Source: Melieria omissa
Taxonomy: Eukaryota > Arthropoda > Insecta > Diptera > Ulidiidae
Direction: 5' to 3'
Assembly: GCA_963971225.1 (NCBI GenBank)
Contig: OZ020269.1
Location: forward strand, 17,668,921 to 17,732,920
Length of the DNA stretch: 64,000 nucleotides
The translations under genes and the position numbers were made by a program. Below the pieces are notes generated by a model. That model did not search any database. It saw only the letters and a list, made by a program, of their open reading frames with translations, and was not told where the DNA came from. This document shows positions 12,470 through 25,746 of this stretch, piece after piece (position 1 is the first letter of the stretch; each line of letters begins with the position of its first letter).

Positions 12470-14325
12470 GACTGACTTCTGCATCCGCTGACAGTCACTT
12501 GGACAACTAGTTGCCCAATTGACTACAAAAACCAGTTGAAAGACCAATGAATTTTGGGAACCAGTTGTCTCAGGTCCGACAGGGTACAGACTGAGATCCA
12601 AAACATACACATATATTTGTTTATTTGTATTCGTTTAAATTAATATATAACATATAATACATTAAAAAAATACCTTACTAGCATGTTTTGGTTCCAAAAG
12701 TTCAAAGAAGAAAATTTAATCAAATGGCGACAATGTTTTTGTGGAGAAACCTCTTTCATTTTATATTCATATCTTCATCATCGCGTTAGTGCAAATATAA
12801 AATATAAATAAATATAAAATGTAAAAAAATATAAAACATAAATATAAAATATAAATAATTTTTTTTTAAGAAAATTTGGAAACTAAAATCCTTAAAATTC
12901 CTTAAACTTTTAAAATCCTTTGAATAGAACAACGGACCAGGTAATACAAATCAGAGTATGCAAGGTTTCTATCAATGCCTTCTAATTTGACGCGTATATC
13001 AATTTTTGATTGAGTCTCGACAAAAGTGGTTTTTTGTTGCATGGTGTAATTCGACGTGACGAAAACGTATTTATCTGACCTGATCATAGAATATGACTTT
13101 CAGCTTATCACTTAAAATTGTATAAATCGTCAAGAGATGAAAGAGATCGAGGCGCGATGTATGAAATTCGCAAAAGTGCAAATTGTTTCGCTGAACGTTT
13201 GAAACTTAATTTTTTATAATTTCAAAAGGCTACAAAATTATGAAAATCAAATTTTTGTTTAATTTTTGAATTTTATTTTATTTTATTCATTTTTTTTTAT
13301 TTTATTTTTATTATTTCTTATTTTTTTTTTAATTTTTATATTATTTTTATTATATTTTAAACTTTCGATTTGATAAAAAATGAAATCAATTTCTATGACT
13401 GCGCTCAAGTTCAAGTTGCAAACTTGAAAACCCCTCTGAAAGGCTTTAACAAAATTTTCCAAGGTCTGTTTTATATCTGAGTGTGTGCACGACTCTCTCT
13501 TGAAATATGTAAAGCGGATATAAACTATTTTTGTTGTAAATATTTGCAGACTTCTTAGTGATGTTGATGAGCACATTTTGACATAAGCATTAATTTTAAT
13601 CATAATGAAAATTCAATTAAAATATTTTATAATCTATAATGTGTTATTACCCTCCTCAATGAATAATATCACCAACAACCGCAACAAAAACAACAACAAC
13701 AACAATTCCCTAAGATAAACAACTCTATGCATGCGGCTCAAAAGAGAGTTCAGACACGTTAAATGCCTCTGGCAAAATTTGCACATAGTTTGCGCCGCAG
13801 TGACGCTGGCAGTGGCAGCACAACTTCTTTTCTTACCACCGCTGCTATGTTGCAAGTAAACATGCCACAAAAGACCAAACTAACGCGCTGCACAAAAATG
13901 TCAGTCTTGTCGTTTGTTGTTGTTGGCTGCTCGTCTGCTCTGTTTGTCAGGTTGTCTCTTTGAGCTGGGCTGCTGTTGGCGGCCAACAAGCGGCAACCAC
14001 ATTGTGTGCGGTGCGGTGCGCGATGCCATGAAAAATCTGTAGAGTTACGTAGCAGCAGGAAATTGTAAAATGTTGCTGTTAGCGGCGATTGTACGCCAAG
14101 TATGTAGAACAAACAGTGCAGTCATTTTGCTTTAGGCCACAAAAGCCGCTGCCAACATATTCTTTGCGAAAGTAATTTAACCGCTTAGCACACGGGTTTT
14201 TATTCGTTGAATCAGTATTTAAGGTGTGTTAGTAATTTGTTGTAGTGTTGGTTGTTATTACATTACAATTTGTTGATTAAAATTTATTAAAAATCTTAAT
14301 GGGAATTACATTAGAATTGAATCTC
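12470..14325. other. Noncoding stretch, no recognised gene
   Basis: An ATAAA-rich low-complexity patch lies at 12785-12860, and T-rich patches at 13260-13370. A 61-codon frame at 12902-13087 (minus) has no recognisable motif. I see no element boundaries. Confidence 0.45.
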
Positions 14326-14329
14326 TTCT

Positions 14330-15320
14330 TCTTTGATCTTTGAAGCTAAAGATGAGAATTACTTTATATTTTAATGGAAATCCATCCAATTAATAAGAAA
14401 TTCCTCACGTCGAAAGACAAATCTCTGAAGAACTATGAGGCTATGGTTACTGACAATTTGTATAGTACGATTTTTTGGAAAGCTCTAATTAGGCTATTGG
14501 ACTTCAACTTTAGGTATCTTAAACTTTGATTTTTTTCTGAGCTGAAGATCAGAATTACTTTAGGTTTTAATGGTAATCAATCCAATTATAACAATCCAAT
14601 CCAATTAATAAAAAATTTTGGTGGGACTTGCATTTAAATTGAATCTGAAATTGAAACTTGAAATTGATCTTTGAAGCTAAAGATGAGAATTACTTACGGT
14701 TTTGATGGAATTCATAAGAAATGCCTTGCGTTGAAAGACAAATATCTGAAGATCTTTGAGGCTAAAGATGACTGACAATTGCTACAGGAACCTGTGACTA
14801 GGCTCCTGAACCTCATCGTTTGCATTAGAACTGAACCTAAGGCATCTCAAACTTTGATCTTTATTGAAGCTGAAGATGAGAATTACTTTAGGATTTAATG
14901 GAAATAAATTTATTTCATAGGCCATCACAAAGACAAATCTATGATGAACTAAGAATCAAAAAATTACTGACGATTCGCAGAATAAGACTTTTTAAGAAGC
15001 TGTGAACCTCATCGTTTACATTAAAACTGAAGCTAAGGTGTTACAGACTTTGTATTTTATTGAATTTTTAATGAAATTCAATCTAATTCATAGGAAAAGC
15101 TTCATACTACAAGATCTCTGTTGGGCCAATTTCCAATCTCCGCCAAGAATTACAAAGCTAAAGACTACTGCCAAGTTGCACACTAAGACTTTTTTGGGAA
15201 TCTGCGACTAATTTATTGGACCTCATTACATTGGAGCTGAATCTAAGACAGTTTTTCAATAGAGATCAAAGTCTACGTAGACTTTGATCTTTATTGAAGC
15301 AAGAAATGAAAATAGCTTTA
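14330..15320. repeat. Degenerate tandem repeat, period about 140-200 bp
   Basis: Recurring words such as GATGAGAATTACTTTA, TTTAATGGAAATC and CTTTGATCTTTATTGAAGCT appear near 14350, 14546, 14684, 14874 and 15303, in the same order each time. The unequal spacing suggests an old, decayed array of five or six copies. No coding capacity is seen. Confidence 0.65.
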
Positions 15321-16644
15321 GATTTTATGGAATATCTACAAAACTTTTAGGAAATCTCTAATAGCTGCCAAAAGATCTTGGGAACAAATCCCTCAAGAAC
15401 ATTGTCTCATAAAACTATAGCTTACTGAAGATTTGTAATTGTGAACTGTGTGAATCTGAGTCTAGCCGACTAGACCTCTTTGCTTAATGATTCTGATTGT
15501 TACTCAAACTTCAGAATGGTCGCGCAAGGTGGAAGCGCTTAGGAAGAGGGTCTGCGGTAGACCGTTGCTTAGTAACAAAAATCAAAAACTTAGGAGTAAT
15601 TGTTCAAGAGCGGCAGTAGCCTTCCTCCTTGACTGGGAAGTGCTCGGGTCTGCGTCTAAGTGAAGTAGATCTAACGAGTTCCACCACTGGTTGATCTTGA
15701 CACTTTCAACCAGTCCTTGTGATACAGTTTTCCAAAGACTGTTGGTTTCTTTTAGCCGATCTATCTTCAGCAGCTCGCGTTCCAGTACCTAATTCTTCAT
15801 AAATCATTTAGTCAAGGCATAATGACTTGAGATTTTCGAAAGTTGGAAATTTGCTTTGAAATATAGAAAGCAGCAGTCTAAAGGTTCTCCGGATACATGT
15901 TGCAAATACCTCTTCATCTAACTAAAAGATCCCTCTAATTTGTATAGATCTAATGTGCTTCTTAGGTTCTCTAACCTGTACCCTAAGGTTCAACTTTCAA
16001 CATTCTCCAATTTTGATTAAGTACGAAATAAACACTTAAACACATTTTCAGTTTTGGCTTAATTCTGGTGCTCAAGTTAATTTCTGAGCTTCGATGTATT
16101 CAAAGGCCTATAGTAGAATTTTATGGCGAATATTATCATGGTACATTTTGTACCTTTTTGAAAAAAGGGTCAAATTGACCCATAAAAATAGGAGCTACAA
16201 GGTTAAAATGCTCCACAAAAATGTTCTACGTAGTATTTTGCACCGAATTGCTGAACACATCATATTCCTAAAATGTGATGTTACATGGTTTTCGTATGTC
16301 GATTCTCCATAAGAATGTGCAAAAAGGAAACAAATTTGACCCTTTCTAAAAAAAAATTCAGACGTAAACTATCAAAACTCCGATACACGTATATATTTTT
16401 TGGCCCCCTCTACGAGAATCTGTTGTCAGAATTTTGTTATTTTTTTTGTGTTTTTATTAAGTAGGGTACGTTGAAGTGGATATCTGAGAGGTAGAGTAGC
16501 CAAAAGGACACTTAAGCCAAGGAAAGGTCTGTTGTGGCATCACAAGTCATAACCGGGTTCCTTCTCCTCGTCTGTTGTGGTACCACAAATAATAATCGAG
16601 GTTCTTTTTTCAGGTCCGCTAGTTGGGGATCTCAATTAAGTATC
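15321..16644. other. Noncoding stretch, no recognised gene
   Basis: No recognisable protein or element. A short imperfect direct repeat (GTCTGTTGTGG followed by CACAA and ATAA words) occurs at about 16527-16550 and 16570-16595, just upstream of the Tc1-like element. Confidence 0.45.
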
Positions 16645-16646
16645 TA

Positions 16647-17510
16647 CAGTGCGTTTCAAATGAAACTCACAAAAGAAGGTATAGTAATGAATTATATATA
16701 TTTTCTGAAGGGTATTTCAGTCTCCGTTGTCGTCAGTAATAGTCCGGATCTTTTGTTACGACTTTGGCTAATTTTTTAGTGTACTCGAAAGAAACCCCTC
16801 TCGAAATACGTTTTAACGCCGAAATGAACTGTTTTGTTGTTGATATTCTTTTTCCTCTAAGCTTTGGCTCCATTAAGGATCAAACATTTTCGATTGGGTT
16901 TGCATCTGGACTCTGAGATGGCCAATTTATTGTATCCACACCAAATTTTCTCTAGCTCATTTCAGACGATTTTCCACATATCAATAACGATTTCGACATG
17001 GTACTTCAATGAAGAATGCCTGATTTCAGAAGCCTGCATCGGATAGTGGCCGTTGATACTTCGACTCTCTTCTGCGACAATATTTCTTTCGTTTGCTTTA
17101 GGCTATAAGTTGGAGTGTTATCAAACATCCGGACTACCGCTTTATCTGCTTTGTTCTGAGTTGTTCTCTTCCTGCGTTTCCGTGGCTCGTCGTCAACATT
17201 TCCGAACTCTTTGAATCGACTGACCTCCTTCCTCACAAATGAAACTGTTGTTTTCGTGTATTTTGCGACTTGTGGAGGTTTCATTTTTGGACCCTTTAGA
17301 TGGTTTACCAAAAACACTACTTCGAAACGTTTTTTAAACATAGCAATCATTTTTAATTCTTGATATTTCCGCGAAATCTTGTACCCAACTAAGAAAACAG
17401 AAACACACGCGAAAACGGTATTTTAATATAGAAGATGATCTGATATTAAAACCATGTCAAACATCTACAGTTAAAAAGATATGGTTAACACTTAATTTTG
17501 AAACGCACTG
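16647..17510. mobile_element. Tc1-like element, internally deleted
   Basis: The 864 bp element is bounded by TA at 16645-16646 and 17511-17512. Its termini are perfect 14 bp inverted repeats, CAGTGCGTTTCAAA, diverging inward. It contains the N-terminal part of a Tc1-type transposase (17350 down to 17006, minus) and, closer to the left end, a short piece of the C-terminal catalytic motif (about 16940-16880). The middle of the gene is gone. Confidence 0.9.
17006..17350 (-). pseudogene. Tc1-like transposase, N-terminal DNA-binding part
   Basis: The 114-codon frame begins MIAMFKKRFEVVFLVNHLKG. It shows the helix-turn-helix layout of Tc1/mariner transposases: PPQVAKYTKTTVSFVRKEV is the first recognition region, followed by a basic RKRRKRTT linker and a second helical region (SLKQTKEILSQKRVEVSTATI). 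The DDE core that should follow is deleted. Further along on the same strand, at about 16940-16880, the string NWPSQSPDANPIENV is readable and ends in TGA where Trp is usual. That is the hallmark around the last catalytic acidic residue of Tc1 enzymes. The first two catalytic Asp are not visible, so the gene cannot be active. Its location within the inverted repeats confirms the assignment. Confidence 0.88.
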
Positions 17511-17512
17511 TA

Positions 17513-19770
17513 TGTCCAGTAATATTTCGAATATTGCATCTTTTTATAAGATTTCGCTCACCTTCCACAAAATATATAATAAGACACTTAAATGAGTCTT
17601 TTTAAATTTTGCATTTCTTATTAAAACCAACAATTAACCCATAGTTGATCATCAGCCATATATCTCTTCCAACACACTTGTGTGCAATGAAACTGCAAGT
17701 CATTAAGTAACTAGCACAGCATTGTGTCTCCTCTTAATTAGTTTCGCAGCGTAGTTTCATGTAAAATTTAATTTCATACCTTAGTCAATTCTGGCCATAA
17801 CTGGAGGTTGTGCATGACGCAAAATCTCGTACCACCTTTTCGTCACAATTTATGACACACACTCACTCATCACTCATCCACACCGACGACGCATTTATTC
17901 TTGGGGAAATTGCAATTCTTTGCCATTGCTATTTCTATCGCCCGACAACGCATGGCAGCCAAAGCTGAAGAGTTAGATGCGGCCGAGCTGCTAAAGTTTA
18001 CAGCGGCAACGAGAGTAGCGTAAAACAAACGAGAAGAAGCGTAGAGCAGCGCAAATTCACACTCATCAAGTTGACAAAGAAAAAGTTTTTCATTATTACA
18101 TTTCGCTGTCATTTTTCTAGAAACGAGCATGAAATTACCATGAAAGTTGACGGCGGGCGGCCACGTTGGCACCGAACCTAACAGTGCGACTTGCCGATGA
18201 TTGTGACTAACGCATCGAATTTCTGCCGCTGACGCTGAAGCTGAGGCTGTGATGTTGCTGCCGGTGAAGTTGTCTTTCCGGCTGCAGACAACGCCGGCAC
18301 CCAACGCTGCAGCCACTTCACTTGTAAACCGCCAAGTTGGCAGCGCAGTGCCGGCAGCCGGCAGCAGGCAGCGTCCAAGTGCGTATCGCCGCTAATCCCA
18401 TAACCCGCACACGCAAATGAGAGAATGGTCAAATCATTCACTGTCAGCTTGCGTGCCATGGAATGTGATGAGCATGTCCTTTTTGCCTGTCGCTTGCACC
18501 CCCCGCCCCCCCCCCCCACACACACACACACCGACGTACACACTCAGCTTTCACTGCATTTCGTTTCGTTTGCTTGCTTTCATTGCTCTGCCAGCGTCTT
18601 TTTTCTTTGCATTTCATTTTCATTTTTTATTTTTGTCCTTTTGTTTTTGTTGCTGTCAGTCCGGCTTAAGATAAGCGGCAAGTTTTAGCAAAAGGGTTGT
18701 GCATATTTTCATGCCTTTCGTCACCACCACCTCACCCTCAGCCAGCTCACCAAGAACAGCCTTCAGGACCAGCTCGACAGGCGCGTTCCACTTGTCGCTT
18801 TGGCGCTCGCTGTCGTGTCCTCGCATCGCTCGCCCGCTCCACCGACGTGATATTTTATAAACTAAAGTGTTGAAAGGCGAAGACATGACAAATTCTAAAA
18901 TAGAAATTCTTTTGCAAGATTCTTGTAAATTGTGTCTGTGTGCTTGTGCTTGTGCCACTGTATGCCGGTTTGTATGGCTGTGTGCGTGTGTGTGTGTGTG
19001 TAGCTGTAGCGGCTTTTGTTCCCGAATTGACTTCAATTCTCTGCTGCCTTTCGCTGTACAATAAGATAAAGAATTTAAATTAAAAGGACATTTGACAGCG
19101 TTGTCAATTTTGTCTCGCACTCATATTACGCTCAGCTGCCGCCCGCTCTCGAGTTGTCGAGTTGCCGGCCTCTGTTGTCAACTCAGCATTTTGATTGCTT
19201 TGGCTCGCCTGACATGAACGCTTGTCTACGTTAAGACGTATGTCAATTCAATTTGTTGATGTTTTCCTTATGTTGTTGTTCTTGTTGTTGTTGAGTAACA
19301 TTTGAAAGTTGCGCTTAAAGTTTTTCAATTAATGTGAACTTAATATTTCTTGCACATTTCACACACAATGTTGTGTGCGTGTGTGTGTGTGTGTGTTGGG
19401 AAGCGTTGAAATTATATGACCAAATGTCATTTGCTGTTATTTTTTATAGCTAAACGAAATGATGAGGCTGACATATGTGGACTGAGAATTGGGTGTTAAT
19501 GAGATGTGACAGTGGGACCCAGTCACAGAAATATTTTTTAAATCCTAAGTATTTTTGGTTCATGGAACAGAATTGAAAGTTTGTGTAATTTGTTTTCTGT
19601 AAAAGTGGCAGTTATGAAACTTGACAGTTGAAGTCTACAATTTTTACGATTATTAAAAAACAAAACGCGTTTCAAAAGAAGAATTTTTCATTTTCACTTA
19701 TGAAAACAATCGACTTATGGAACAAATTAACAATTTATTGAAGCAAAAATTTCTAGACTGATATACTTAA
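17513..19770. other. Noncoding stretch with CA/GT microsatellites
   Basis: A C-homopolymer followed by CA repeats lies at about 18500-18535, and GT runs at about 18975-19005 and 19376-19398. Open frames of 80-154 codons in this stretch are repeat-driven or lack family motifs. No gene is supported. Confidence 0.5.
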
Positions 19771-19779
19771 CTTCTGATA

Positions 19780-21760
19780 TTTCGAGAGCTGCTTCGGATC
19801 TATGGCGATCGTGCCGATTTATAGGTTTTGTGCGATTTTGACAAACCATTCCTGAACTTAAGTTCGAGACCCAAAATATGGCTTGATAGAATCATCGAAA
19901 ACTTTACGAAAAGATGAACAATTTGTGATCAAAACTACGAGGATCAAAGGTCACGTGGATCATTTTCTTTTCTCAAAATGTCATAAGTATACAATTTCTT
20001 GAAAAGATCAAAGATTTGTGATCATAGCTGCGGGGGTCATTTTCCGGATATGTTTTTCTATCTCATTGGAACAAGTTTACTTCACAAAACATAAGAAACA
20101 TATTTAGCTGAAAATTTCATATGCAGATCAAAGATTTGTGATTATAGCTACGGTGATCATTTTCCGGATATTATTTTCTAATTCATCGGAACATGTTTAC
20201 TTTATAAAATGTAAAACAAACATGTTCAGCTGGAGTCTGAGATCCAATGCGATGAGATAGAGTAACATTTTTTCCAAAAATGTATCGAAAATTTCATGAA
20301 ACGATCAAAGATTTATGATCAAAGCTGCGATGATCACTTTCCTGATATTTGTTTCTCATCTCATCGCAACTTATTAACGTTAAAAAATACAACGTAATGA
20401 GATAGAGTCACATTTTTGTCAAAAATGTCGTCGAAAATTCCATGAAAAGATAAATAGTTTGTGATCATAGCTACGGGGATCATTTTAGGGCTATTATTTT
20501 CTAACTCATCGGAACGGTTTACTTTACAAAACATTAAAAAACATTTTTAGCTGGGGACTAAGATCCAACGCGATGTGATAGAGTCAAATTTTTCCAAAAA
20601 TGTTTCCAAGATTTCATAAAAAGATCAAAGGTTTATGATCTTAGCTGCGGGGATCATTTTCCGGAAACTTATTTCTATCTGATTGGAACAAGTTTACTTT
20701 GCAAAACATAAAAAACCATGTTTAGCTGGAGACTGAGATCCAACGCGTTGAGATAGAGTCACCTTTTTGTCAAAACTTCATCGAAAACTTCATAAAAAGG
20801 TCAACGGTTTGTGATCTTAGCTGCGGAATCATTTTCCGGATCTGCGATTCAATGCGATGCGATAGAGTAATATTTTTGTCAAAACTTCATCGAAAATTCC
20901 ATAAAAAGATCAAAGATTTTGTGATCATAGCAGCATTTTCTGGATTTAATTTCTAACTCATTAGAATCTAAAAATTAAAAAAACATGTTCAGCTAGAGTT
21001 TGGGATCTTAAGCTATGAGATAGTGTCACATTTTTGTCAAAACTTTATCGAAAATTTCATAAAAAGATCAAAGATTTTGCAGTCACAGCTGCGGGTATCA
21101 TTTTTCGGATATTTGTTTCATATCTCATTAGAATCTGTTTACTTTACAAAATTTAAAAAACATGTTTAGCTGAAGACTGAGATCCAACGCGATGAGACAG
21201 AGTCACATTTTTGTCGCAATGTCATCTAAAATTCCATGAAAAGATCAAAGGTTTGTGATCATAACTACGGAGATCATTTTCCGGATATTTGTTTCATATC
21301 TCAGAATCTGTTTACTTTACAAAATGTAAAAAACACGTTTTGCTGCAGACTGACTTACATTTGGTCATTGGAAATTTTATAAATAGATCAAAGATTTTGT
21401 AATCAAAGTCGCGAAGATAATTTCGTATCTCATTAGAATCTGTTTACTTTACAACATGTAAAATCATATTTAGCTGGAGACTGAGATCCAACGCGATGGG
21501 ATAGAGTCAAATTGTTTCCAAAAATTTATCGAAAATTTCATAAAAAGATCAAAGCTGCGAGGATCATTTTCCGAATATTTGTTTTCTATCTCTTCGAAAT
21601 ATATCCAGCTAGATGCTGTGATCTAAAGCAATGAGATAGAGTCACATCAAAAATTGCCAAAATGTCGTAAAAAAATTCATCAACCTTGCAATGTCAAAAA
21701 AAAGATCAAAGATTTGTGATCAAAGTGATACAACTCAAAATGTCAGTCTTCACTAATCAC
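19780..21760. repeat. Degenerate satellite, period about 150-180 bp
   Basis: A module with the phrases GATCAAAGATTTGTGATCA, GATCATTTTCCGGATAT, TTTACTTTACAAAA and GAGATCCAACGCGATGAGAT recurs in fixed order about ten to eleven times. The last phrase is found near 20237, 20388, 20568, 20737, 20851, 21004, 21180, 21484 and 21612. Copies differ by substitutions and internal deletions, so the array is old. There are no spacers between identical repeats as in CRISPR; whole units are related. Confidence 0.85.
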
Positions 21761-21764
21761 ATCA

Positions 21765-24700
21765 GAACATTCAAATATCAAACAGTCGAAAACGAGCAAT
21801 CGTTTTCGCATACAATAGTTGCTTAAGTAGCAACCATTGCCGATCTGTTCAATGCACAGCTGTGCAGTGTAAACAGCCAAAACACATGGACCCAACAACC
21901 GAACAGCATGAAAGGCGATTGTAGTGATTCAAAAACGCATAACACACATTTTCATGCTGCCCATTAAACAGTCATTTGCAGTTCTCGACGATATGTTACC
22001 CCAAACAAACACACATACACAACTACAACTACTACACAAAGACACAACTCACACAGACGCGCAAAAGCTCCACAGCAAATATTTTCATTCATGGCAATTA
22101 CAGTCGACATAGCTGTGACGTCATTGCAATGCGTTACAGCAGAGAGCCAACTGTGCAGCTAACTGTTATAACCGAAGCACAGAGCTGGAGTCGTTGCAAA
22201 GAGCACACTTTTAGGCGCATACTCTGCTTGCACATTCAAGTGCCGCTTGCCACTTCCGGCGCATAATTCGAAAATGATGCTTCAAGAGCGGATATCGAAA
22301 GGACTCTTAGCGACGCGAAGTCGCACTTCATTTCGAACTTGCAATTGCCAAAAGGAAATAGTTGAAATTAACGCAAGAACAACAATAAAAACAACAACAC
22401 AAAGGACAACAATAAAAGCACAAGAGGAACACATTAGCAGCCGTTGTAGTAGTAGCGGCAACGGCAGCTAGTACGCTGCGCGTAAAGCAACAACATTATT
22501 ATCATCATCATCAAACGTTGCCGCAACACGATGACAATCAAACAGAAATAAGTCAACGTTCGAATACGTCGGGTCATTGTGCTGTGTGTGTATAATTCGT
22601 ATAGATTCGCCATACGACGCGATTGGCAGCGTTTCATATTGCACAGCAGCAGCAGCAGCAGCAACAGCAAAAACAGCGGCAACAGCAGGTGCAGTGCCAG
22701 TTGTTATATACTTGTTTGTATATAAAATACAAGCACACACACATAACAGATAAACAGTTAAATATATATAATAATATGTTTTAACTGAGAAGTGGCTTTC
22801 AAGCCTAAAAATCTGCTAACAAAATTAAAATTGCATGTGCCGAAAAGTATGTGACGCTACCTTCATGTCAAGTCAGTCCGGCTCGCAGGACATTGTCTGG
22901 CTGGCTGTTTCAACTGCAATAACAACAACTACAACAATAAAACAAGAGAATTCACAGACAAGTCTAGCGTGCGGATGTCTTTAAACGGCCATCGCAGCCG
23001 TCGAAGTCGTCGTCGTCGCTGTCGTTGTCGTAGTCGTCGCTGTCGCTGTCGGTCTCATTGCACACACATAAGTGTGTGTGTGTGTTCGTTTGCTTTGCCG
23101 TTGTCTAAATGCATTCGTGTGTGTTCTCCTCGTACGCTCAGCGCCATCATCAACAGCAACGGCATTGTCGCTGTAGCTGTTGTTGGTCGTCGTCGTTGAG
23201 TTGCCGCCAGTTCAACTCCAACATCGCATCGTTTATGCTGTCGTTTTCGTTCGGGCACCAGGCGGCCAATGTTTGCCGGCTTTTTGGCCAACATTCGCTT
23301 GCAATGAAAGCAGCCAAAAAGCATTCATAGCATACTTTTCGGCGTTCGGGCTTGCATGCGGTCTTGACGCATAGTTTGCTCTTTCTTTCGAAATCGCTCG
23401 CACAGCTGCAGCGCTGTCAGTGCTCTTGCGCTGCCAGTCCTCTCAGCACAAACGCTATTTGCGTACACAAAGTTGTTGTTGTTGTTGTGTATGCGCGGCA
23501 GCAAAGTTGTAGGCCGCTCAAGTGGCGGTTGTACTATCAAACAGCCGCTCGTACTAGTACGTTCCTCGCAACAACAACAATAACAACAACCGCAAAAAAA
23601 TTGCATGCACATTTATTGTTGTAATTTTGTTGTTGTTTTCGCTATACATTCGACAATATAAAAATGTACATGTAGATTCTCGGTTGCACGCTGCTGTCCT
23701 CCCATCCGGCCGCGCCGCACGAAAACGTTAACTCGCCATAATTCGTTTTGCCTGCATATCCTTTTCCAACGTTATTTCGTTGTTCCATTATTTTTTCGCC
23801 ATTGCCGCATATGCCGGCAACTAATGCCATGCCGCCGCGTTACTATCATTAAAATTCCATTTTGTCTCGTCGCTGTCGTTGTACGGCAGTCGCGTTGCCC
23901 GTATTGCCAGCTCCATCGATTTCACTATTGGGTGCAATTTTCTGTTGCCAAGCTAGTTGTGCACTTGGGCCAACCGAGGTGACCAGTTTGGAATGACAGG
24001 AATGTTGCGCACAGGAAGGGAGGGATACGAATGAGATGTGAAGTGAAGTGAAGGGTGATACAGAGAGCATTTGGATAGGTTGTGAAGGAAGAGGTATTGA
24101 ATATGGAGAGGATATGGTTAGAACTTGAAAAGGACGAAATCTGTATGTAATTGGATAAGACAGCATATGGATGGGAGTTGGATAGAAATTTCACAAGGAT
24201 AATTTTTGAATAGAGAAAGCTTGAAAAATTCATCATAAAATCAACTGAAACTTCTTTCGAATTTCAGTTTCATCAGCTCAACAATACCTCGCCAAATATA
24301 ACCTCCATGGCCACCTTAACATTTTGTCACGTCACCCGTACCGCTCGCTGCTCATATTATTGTGGTGTAAAATTCATTCTTCCTGTGCATTCGTTCGCTT
24401 CATGTTCTCATCGTTTCTTTTTCTTTCATTATTATCCTTTTTCAATGCTATTTCCAGGCGGTTCGCAAATTTTTGTTATTGTTCTTGTTGTTGTTGCTGC
24501 ATATAGCTTTTTCATATAGGTTCTGTTCTGTTCTGTTCGAGTTGTTATTTTGCAATTTTTTGCGCTGTTGCATAGTTGCCCATTGTTGCCGGCAGCATGG
24601 CACGTGAGTTTACAAATAACCGAATCGAAAACGTCATCAGTTCGTGGTGCAGTGGGTGGACGGGCGTAATGTGTGCGGAACCGGGGGGGGGGGCGTAAAT

Positions 24701-24960
24701 AGTTGTGACGCGGCATGCACAGCGGCTGTGTGCGGAATGTGCCACAAATTGTGGCGCGCCTGGTATAGCTGACAACGCGCCGTTGATGGTCGCAATTTGA
24801 AGGTGTTGCATGCTACAGTCGCACAAACACACACACGCTTGCTTTCTCTTTCGCTCTGTCGTTATCTTTTTTTCGATTTCTTGAACCATTGGTGCGGCAG
24901 GGATTTGCTCAGATGCGGATATAGTTGGTAGGAATAGAAGTGTTGCTGGTAAAGGAAGAC
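21765..24960. other. GC-richer noncoding stretch rich in CAA/CAG/GTC microsatellites
   Basis: CAACAA, GCAGCA and GTCGTC runs occur near 22380, 22640, 22990-23060, 23480 and 23570. A G-homopolymer lies at about 24682-24693. Several overlapping frames of 60-114 codons encode homopolymer-biased peptides with no family motif. The higher GC and sharp microsatellite load resemble regulatory or UTR DNA of a nearby fly gene, but I cannot name one. Confidence 0.45.
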
Positions 24961-25059
24961 TTTATGAAGCTGTGAAATTCTTGGGGATTTTGATAAGTCG
25001 CGGATGCTGGTTCTGGGGTGATGGTGCAAAGATAGGGTTAGACAAACAGAATGGAATTG

Positions 25060-25238
25060 AGGAAAAAGTAAAGATAGAGATAGAGATGGAGGTGGAGATG
25101 GAGGTGGAGATGGAGATGGACGTGAAAATAGAGATAGAAATGGCGATAGAGGTGAAGATGCAGATAGAGATGGCGATGGCGTTAGAGATGAAAATAGAGA
25201 TAGGAATACCACTAGGGATAGGGATACTGATCGAGATA
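25060..25238. repeat. Impure GAGATA/GGAGAT leader of the hexamer array
   Basis: Purine-rich, loosely hexameric units (GAGATA, GGAGAT, GCGATA) grade into the pure GGGATA array. They look like a decayed edge of the same repeat. Confidence 0.75.
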
Positions 25239-25746
25239 GGGATAGGGATAGGGATAGGGATAGGGATAGGGATAGGGATAGGGATAGGGATAGGGATAGG
25301 GATAGGGATAGGGATAGGGATAGAGATAGGGATAGGGATAGAGATAGGGATAGGGATAGGGATAGGGATAGGGATAGGGATAGGGATAGGGATAGGGATA
25401 GGGATAGGGATAGGGATAGGGATAGGGATAGGGATAGGGATAGGGATAGGGATAGGGATAGGGATAGGGATAGGGATAGGGATAGGGATAGGGATAGGGA
25501 TAGGGTTAGGGATAGGGATAGGGATAGGGATAGGGATAGGGATAGGGATAGGGATAGGGATAGGGATAGGGATAGGGATAGGGATAGGGATAGGGATAGG
25601 GATAGGGATAGGGATAGGGATAGGGATAGGGATAGGGATAGGGATAGGGATAGGGATAGGGATAGGGATAGGGATAGGGATAGGGATAGGGATAGGGATA
25701 GGGATAGGGATAGGGATAGGGATAGGGATAGGGATAGGGATAGGGA
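25239..25746 (+). repeat. (GGGATA)n array, about 85 units
   Basis: Nearly perfect tandem GGGATA, with only rare changes (GAGATA at about 25321 and 25339, GGGTTA at about 25503). Each unit supplies a G3 run separated by three bases, the geometry of an intramolecular G-quadruplex. The unit length of six keeps reading frames open, creating artefactual proteins such as IGIGIG (plus) and SLSLSL/PIPIPI (minus). Confidence 0.97.

Noticed and set aside
17870..18543. Overlapping 121- and 148-codon frames as host genes
   Set aside because: Ala/Ser/Cys-biased translations of GC-rich and microsatellite DNA without family motifs, splice context or a convincing start.
19780..21760. CRISPR-like array
   Set aside because: Whole units of about 150-180 bp are related to each other; there are no short identical repeats with unique spacers, and the genome is eukaryotic.
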